A stretch of 35,043 nt of DNA from Phoronis australis (lineage: Eukaryota > Phoronida > Phoronidae): positions 188,001-223,043 of the forward strand of contig NMRA01000032.1 of assembly GCA_002633005.1 (NCBI GenBank), written 5' to 3'. The position numbers and the translations under genes are program-made. Below are positions 32,083 through 35,043 of the stretch, piece by piece (positions within the stretch are counted from its first letter, which is position 1; each line of letters starts with the position of its first letter). The notes under the pieces are model-generated. The model had not been told where the DNA came from. It searched no databases and saw only the letters and a program-made list of their open reading frames with translations.

Positions 32083-32583
32083 GTGACGAGGCTGAAGGCC
32101 ACGTGGTCATCTCTGCGCCAGAACTACACAAAGAGCGCGTTCATGTTCGACTCGAAACTGAAGAACCTGATGAAGTCACTGAATGAAGGCAGTGGTAGTT
32201 TGCCCTTGCAGAATATAAGCATACCTTACGTTATACCACTTGTGCAGTTGATGGAGCGAACATCACCTGACGAGATCACCCACTGGGAGAAAAATGACGT
32301 CGATCTCGGCATAGACAATGTGTTGGCACATTTAGATATTGCGCGCATCGTTGCCGAGCAGTGCGGATTGTACAGGGTCAAAGGTCAAGAGATTGTTGAC
32401 GGGTTCAGACCAGAGTCGCGCGTGTTAGACATTTTCCGCACAGAACTGCATCTGAAACTTCTCTGGGGGTCGAAAGGAGCAGGGGTGAACTGTAAGGATA
32501 GATACGATAAGTTTGTGCAGTTGTTGAATGTGTTGTCAGAGAAGGTTGAGCCAGTAAATATGAATATTGGGACAGAGTTGTGA
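32083..32583 (+). CDS. BCAR3: BCAR3-like last coding exon: Cas-binding part of the Cdc25-like domain
   Basis: The acceptor TGCTCTTCTTCAG precedes 32083; TGA is at 32581-32583. It encodes residues 672-837. Near-identical blocks to human BCAR3 include ELHLKLLWGSKGAGVN (human EFQMRLLWGSKGAQVN). Human Leu744 and Arg748, known to be needed for binding p130Cas, correspond to Leu755 and Arg759 here (AHLDIARIVAEQ, human NHLATARFMAEA). Cas binding is therefore likely conserved. The protein ends NIGTEL, about the same distance past the LLWGSKGA block as human BCAR3. Confidence 0.97.
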   Translation: MTRLKATWSSLRQNYTKSAFMFDSKLKNLMKSLNEGSGSLPLQNISIPYVIPLVQLMERTSPDEITHWEKNDVDLGIDNVLAHLDIARIVAEQCGLYRVKGQEIVDGFRPESRVLDIFRTELHLKLLWGSKGAGVNCKDRYDKFVQLLNVLSEKVEPVNMNIGTEL

Positions 32584-33560
32584 TCCCTCTGCTCAGTTGA
32601 AATGCATAGTAAGCCAGGCAGTCAATACAGTGGAACTTCTTTTACAACATACATACATATATGGACCTTAGAAGTCTGATGGTAATAACAGTAATTGGTG
32701 GTATTCAGGGTAGAGTTTCATACATTATGTAAACTTGGGATTTGGAAGTCTGTATGTTATATCGATGTAAACATATTCTAAACAGGGTCTGTGGGAACGA
32801 GATTTGACTGAATGAAGGTTAGGAGGAAGCTGTGATACCAGACACCAGGTGGCAGCTGGCTACTGCGATAGATGTCTGTGGCTGTCATACACTTGGTGTT
32901 GTTTTTAAAAGGTTTATGTTCATCAGTTGTCAAGGCTGGCAGAGTCTTTCATTTATGTGTTGGTGATAAATATTCCTCCCAGGAGGTTTTAACTATGGAC
33001 TAACCTACAGTGTAATGCACTTGCATATCTAGGACATGGTTATGGGGGCTTACACAATTTTCGTAAAAAGTTTGCATGAACGTAAAATACAACATGCTAA
33101 CATTTATGTTTTAGTCATGATCATTGAGGGGCAGGTCCCCTGGTCCCTCTTAAACCTGGTTATGTAACCCATGCTGTTGTATGGACATTGTTAGTTGCTT
33201 TGATGTGTAAAAAATTTTTGTTTTCCTTGTTGGGTGAAAATATCACTGATGAATCACACGCGGGAGCTTTGCGCATACACAAATTGGCAGGTGTATACTA
33301 GCCAATAAAATCCACAACATTTAATACAAAGTCTGTTGCCATAGCAGAATTCCCTGGCTGGTCATTGTGCATTAAAATTCGGAAGCTTTAGAAATTCGCC
33401 CTGTTTCTTCGCCTTTGCGCATTATCAATAGGTCTGTATAAGAGGGTTGATGTCATCAATTCTGCTGATCAGGAACACTGATCTAAAATGTTTTGCCTGG
33501 AGCTGGGTAACTATTGCATTATGATTACTATAAACTAATAAAGCTCTGGCTGAAATAAAG
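32584..33560 (+). other. BCAR3-like 3' UTR with candidate poly(A) signals
   Basis: Sequence after the stop codon. The first AATAAA is at 33304-33309, with further ones at 33537-33542 and 33554-33559, giving a 3' UTR of roughly 0.7-1 kb. The cleavage site cannot be fixed. No coding sequence recognised. Confidence 0.5.
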
Positions 33561-34819
33561 CGAAGGCAAAAAATGCAAGCGCGATGATTTGTCAATTTGT
33601 AGTTAACTGGACTAGAAATTTTGTGGAAATTCAGAGCGAATTCCACAGAGAAGAGGAGCGGATATAAAGTGTGCAATTATTGTGCAAAAAAATCCGTGTG
33701 GATAGAAAAACGATTGCTATCTTTCTGGAAAATTACCAAAAATTCAGTTATAGGTAACAGGAGCAGTTTTTGATAAAAACGCCAAAACATAGTTTCATGT
33801 CCTCTTAATACGTTGCGTGTTCTACATGACTGAGAGGCCAACTTATGGCGGAGTGGCTGCTTCACATTTACAAAGGTCATGCACATGAAGACCAGTGCTT
33901 TGTACAGATCTGTTGCTGTTTATCGATATACCATGTTAATTTTGTTTTATTTAATGGTAATTAATAAATTTCACGCCCACCTGTGGGGTCTAAAATGTTT
34001 GTTCTCTTCAGTCTACCACTGTCCCATTTTGTCGTGACTGAAACATCCACTGCCAAAGTTGTTATTAATTAGAATGAGGCTGCACCAAGACCCAGGAGTT
34101 TGTTGGTGATGATGATGACGATGACGACGATGTGAACCAGGGCGGGAGAGCTTTATTTTTTAGTGCAAGATCATTCTATAATTATGGCCGATGATGTCGG
34201 CCTCCTTTGCGGGGGTGTAGATTTTTAAAACGTGAGAATAGGTGAAAAATCGGATTAAAGATGCGAGGAAGACGTGCGTCGCTGCACGTATTATTCTCAG
34301 CATTGACACCTGAACCCAATTACCGACCAACCTGAGAATAGACGTCGATACTACGCGGTTAATATATTCAGAAGTTTTCATACGATTCTTCAATTTGACA
34401 ATGTTAATGGCCTCCAAACTGACCACGACTGGTGACAACTGTCTGAGCCCTGGCCAGGCTACAGTATGTAAAACTAAAACGCACCATTTATATGTATGGT
34501 AATCATCCAGCATCAATATTCAGTCCATCTGAACGACTGGAGAAATGTAACAATTCTCGTTTTCAGTCTTGTTACAATATACTTATCCGATATCGTAGAA
34601 AGCATGGTTTGTTTTATTCAGATAAGTAAAACGAAAATAAAGAAACGGATTAGAATCATAATTAAACGTGTTTGGTAACTTACGAATAAGATCTGTTGAT
34701 TTTATTGCATTAACGTTAAGTTCAAAACAACTATTTTGCTTATGCCATAACACAACTGCGTGTTTAGGAATAGGCGTAAGTCGTGAAAGGTTAAAAATTA
34801 ATAAGCTTAAAACAGTTAC
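33561..34819. other. Intergenic region right of the BCAR3-like gene
   Basis: No gene recognised. A GAT/GAC trinucleotide microsatellite lies at 34106-34132. The stretch 34260-34460 has more CpG than its surroundings and an open frame on the minus strand (34160-34516, 118 aa), but the translation resembles nothing I know; it could be the edge of a neighbouring gene's promoter. Confidence 0.4.
34106..34132. repeat. GAT/GAC trinucleotide microsatellite
   Basis: GATGATGATGACGATGACGA continues as GAT/GAC triplets for about nine units. It would encode an Asp run if translated, but no open frame supports that. Confidence 0.85.
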
Positions 34820-35043
34820 AGCCTAACTTCAACGGAATTTTGTTATTTTAGAGATAGTCCTGGCAAAGCCATAGTAAAATAAGAAAACGCGAGTTCAATC
34901 ACGCAAATGTAAACCCGTCAAATGATAAATGAAGCTGCCTTTTCGTGCCATGTTGAGTCACCGTGAGATCCCAGCACAAACATCAAAAGGCCGATAACAG
35001 TTTTATTGAATAGAAGTCTGAATAGAATACCATTGCCTGCGGG
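34820..35043. mobile_element. MITE-like element, copy 2 (cut by the window end)
   Basis: It begins AGCCTAACTTCAACGGAATT and follows the element at 3046-3425 in the same orientation, with the shared blocks CCCGTCAAATGATAA, TGAAGCTGCCTTTT, GTGCCATGTTG and GTCACCG. The flanking TTAC at 34816-34819 differs by one base from the TTAA beside copy 1. Relative to copy 1 there are small indels (for example extra bases near 34855-34870 and 34985-35000). The right end lies outside the window. Confidence 0.85.

Larger units (their letters stand above)
16959..32583 (+). other. BCAR3: BCAR3-like NSP-family gene with N-terminal SAM domain (eight coding exons, 837 aa)
   Basis: Plus-strand gene model. Coding exons: 16959-17057, 19108-19216, 21037-21070, 26476-27110, 28964-29074, 29761-30616, 31173-31341, 32083-32583. 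All eight junctions keep frame (2514 nt including TGA). Domain order: SAM about 10-69, basic/Pro linker 70-122, SH2 about 123-229, Tyr-rich linker about 230-530, Cdc25-like C-terminal domain about 531-837. NSP proteins (BCAR3, SH2D3A, SH2D3C) bind Cas-family scaffolds through the C-terminal domain, which has a GEF fold but is considered catalytically inert, and bind phosphotyrosine receptors or adaptors through SH2. Human BCAR3 is 825 residues and has no SAM. The gene is probably a single pro-orthologue of the three vertebrate paralogues. The symbol denotes the family, not proven one-to-one orthology. Confidence 0.92.

Noticed and set aside
34160-34516. 118-aa open frame on the minus strand in a CpG-richer patch
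   Set aside because: No recognisable domain in any frame. It may reflect a nearby promoter, but there is too little to call a gene.
1-35043. CRISPR array, prokaryotic operon or phage region
   Set aside because: Spliced exons with GT-AG introns and animal-specific protein domains show this is eukaryotic nuclear DNA; no regularly spaced repeats with unique spacers are present.

Overview
This is a visibly AT-rich animal genomic window with large introns, canonical GT-AG splice sites and scattered short repeats. I could piece together two protein-coding genes exon by exon. They lie head to head and diverge from a short CpG-bearing gap at about 5743-6334. The gene content (a p67phox-type NADPH oxidase organiser and one NSP-family adaptor) and the mid-sized introns suggest an invertebrate, possibly a marine deuterostome or lophotrochozoan. 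I cannot fix the phylum from sequence alone. Layout: (1) 486-5742, minus strand, is the 5' part of an NCF2/p67phox-like gene. Four coding exons (5563-5742, 4613-4695, 3716-3824, 486-620) join in phase to give 169 residues, the four-TPR domain that binds Rac. The activation, SH3 and PB1 parts would lie left of the window. (2) 5743-6334 is a probable bidirectional promoter with an ETS/GABP-like site and a perfect 14-bp palindrome centred on the E-box CACGTG. (3) 6335-16952 is a long region without recognisable exons, probably the first intron of the right-hand gene. (4) 16959-32583, plus strand, is an NSP-family gene (BCAR3 / SH2D3A / SH2D3C group). Eight coding exons join in phase into an 837-residue protein: a SAM domain, a 34-nt microexon, an SH2 domain, a tyrosine-rich linker and the Cdc25-like Cas-binding domain. 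Human NSP proteins have no SAM domain. (5) 32584-35043 holds the 3' UTR with candidate poly(A) signals and then intergenic DNA with a second copy of a TTAA-flanked repeat. How the genes relate: p67phox acts with Rac in NADPH-oxidase activation, and NSP proteins act with Cas/Crk adaptors in integrin and receptor signalling upstream of Rac/Rap. A shared promoter could co-express them in phagocyte-like cells, but that is inference. The most interesting points are the SAM-SH2-GEF-like architecture, a possible pair of mutually exclusive alternative exons (34 and 64 nt) between SAM and SH2, a possible internal promoter with an ATGGCGGCGG start giving an SH2-less isoform, the divergent gene pair, and several uncatalogued repeats including a 380-bp TTAA-flanked terminal-inverted-repeat element.
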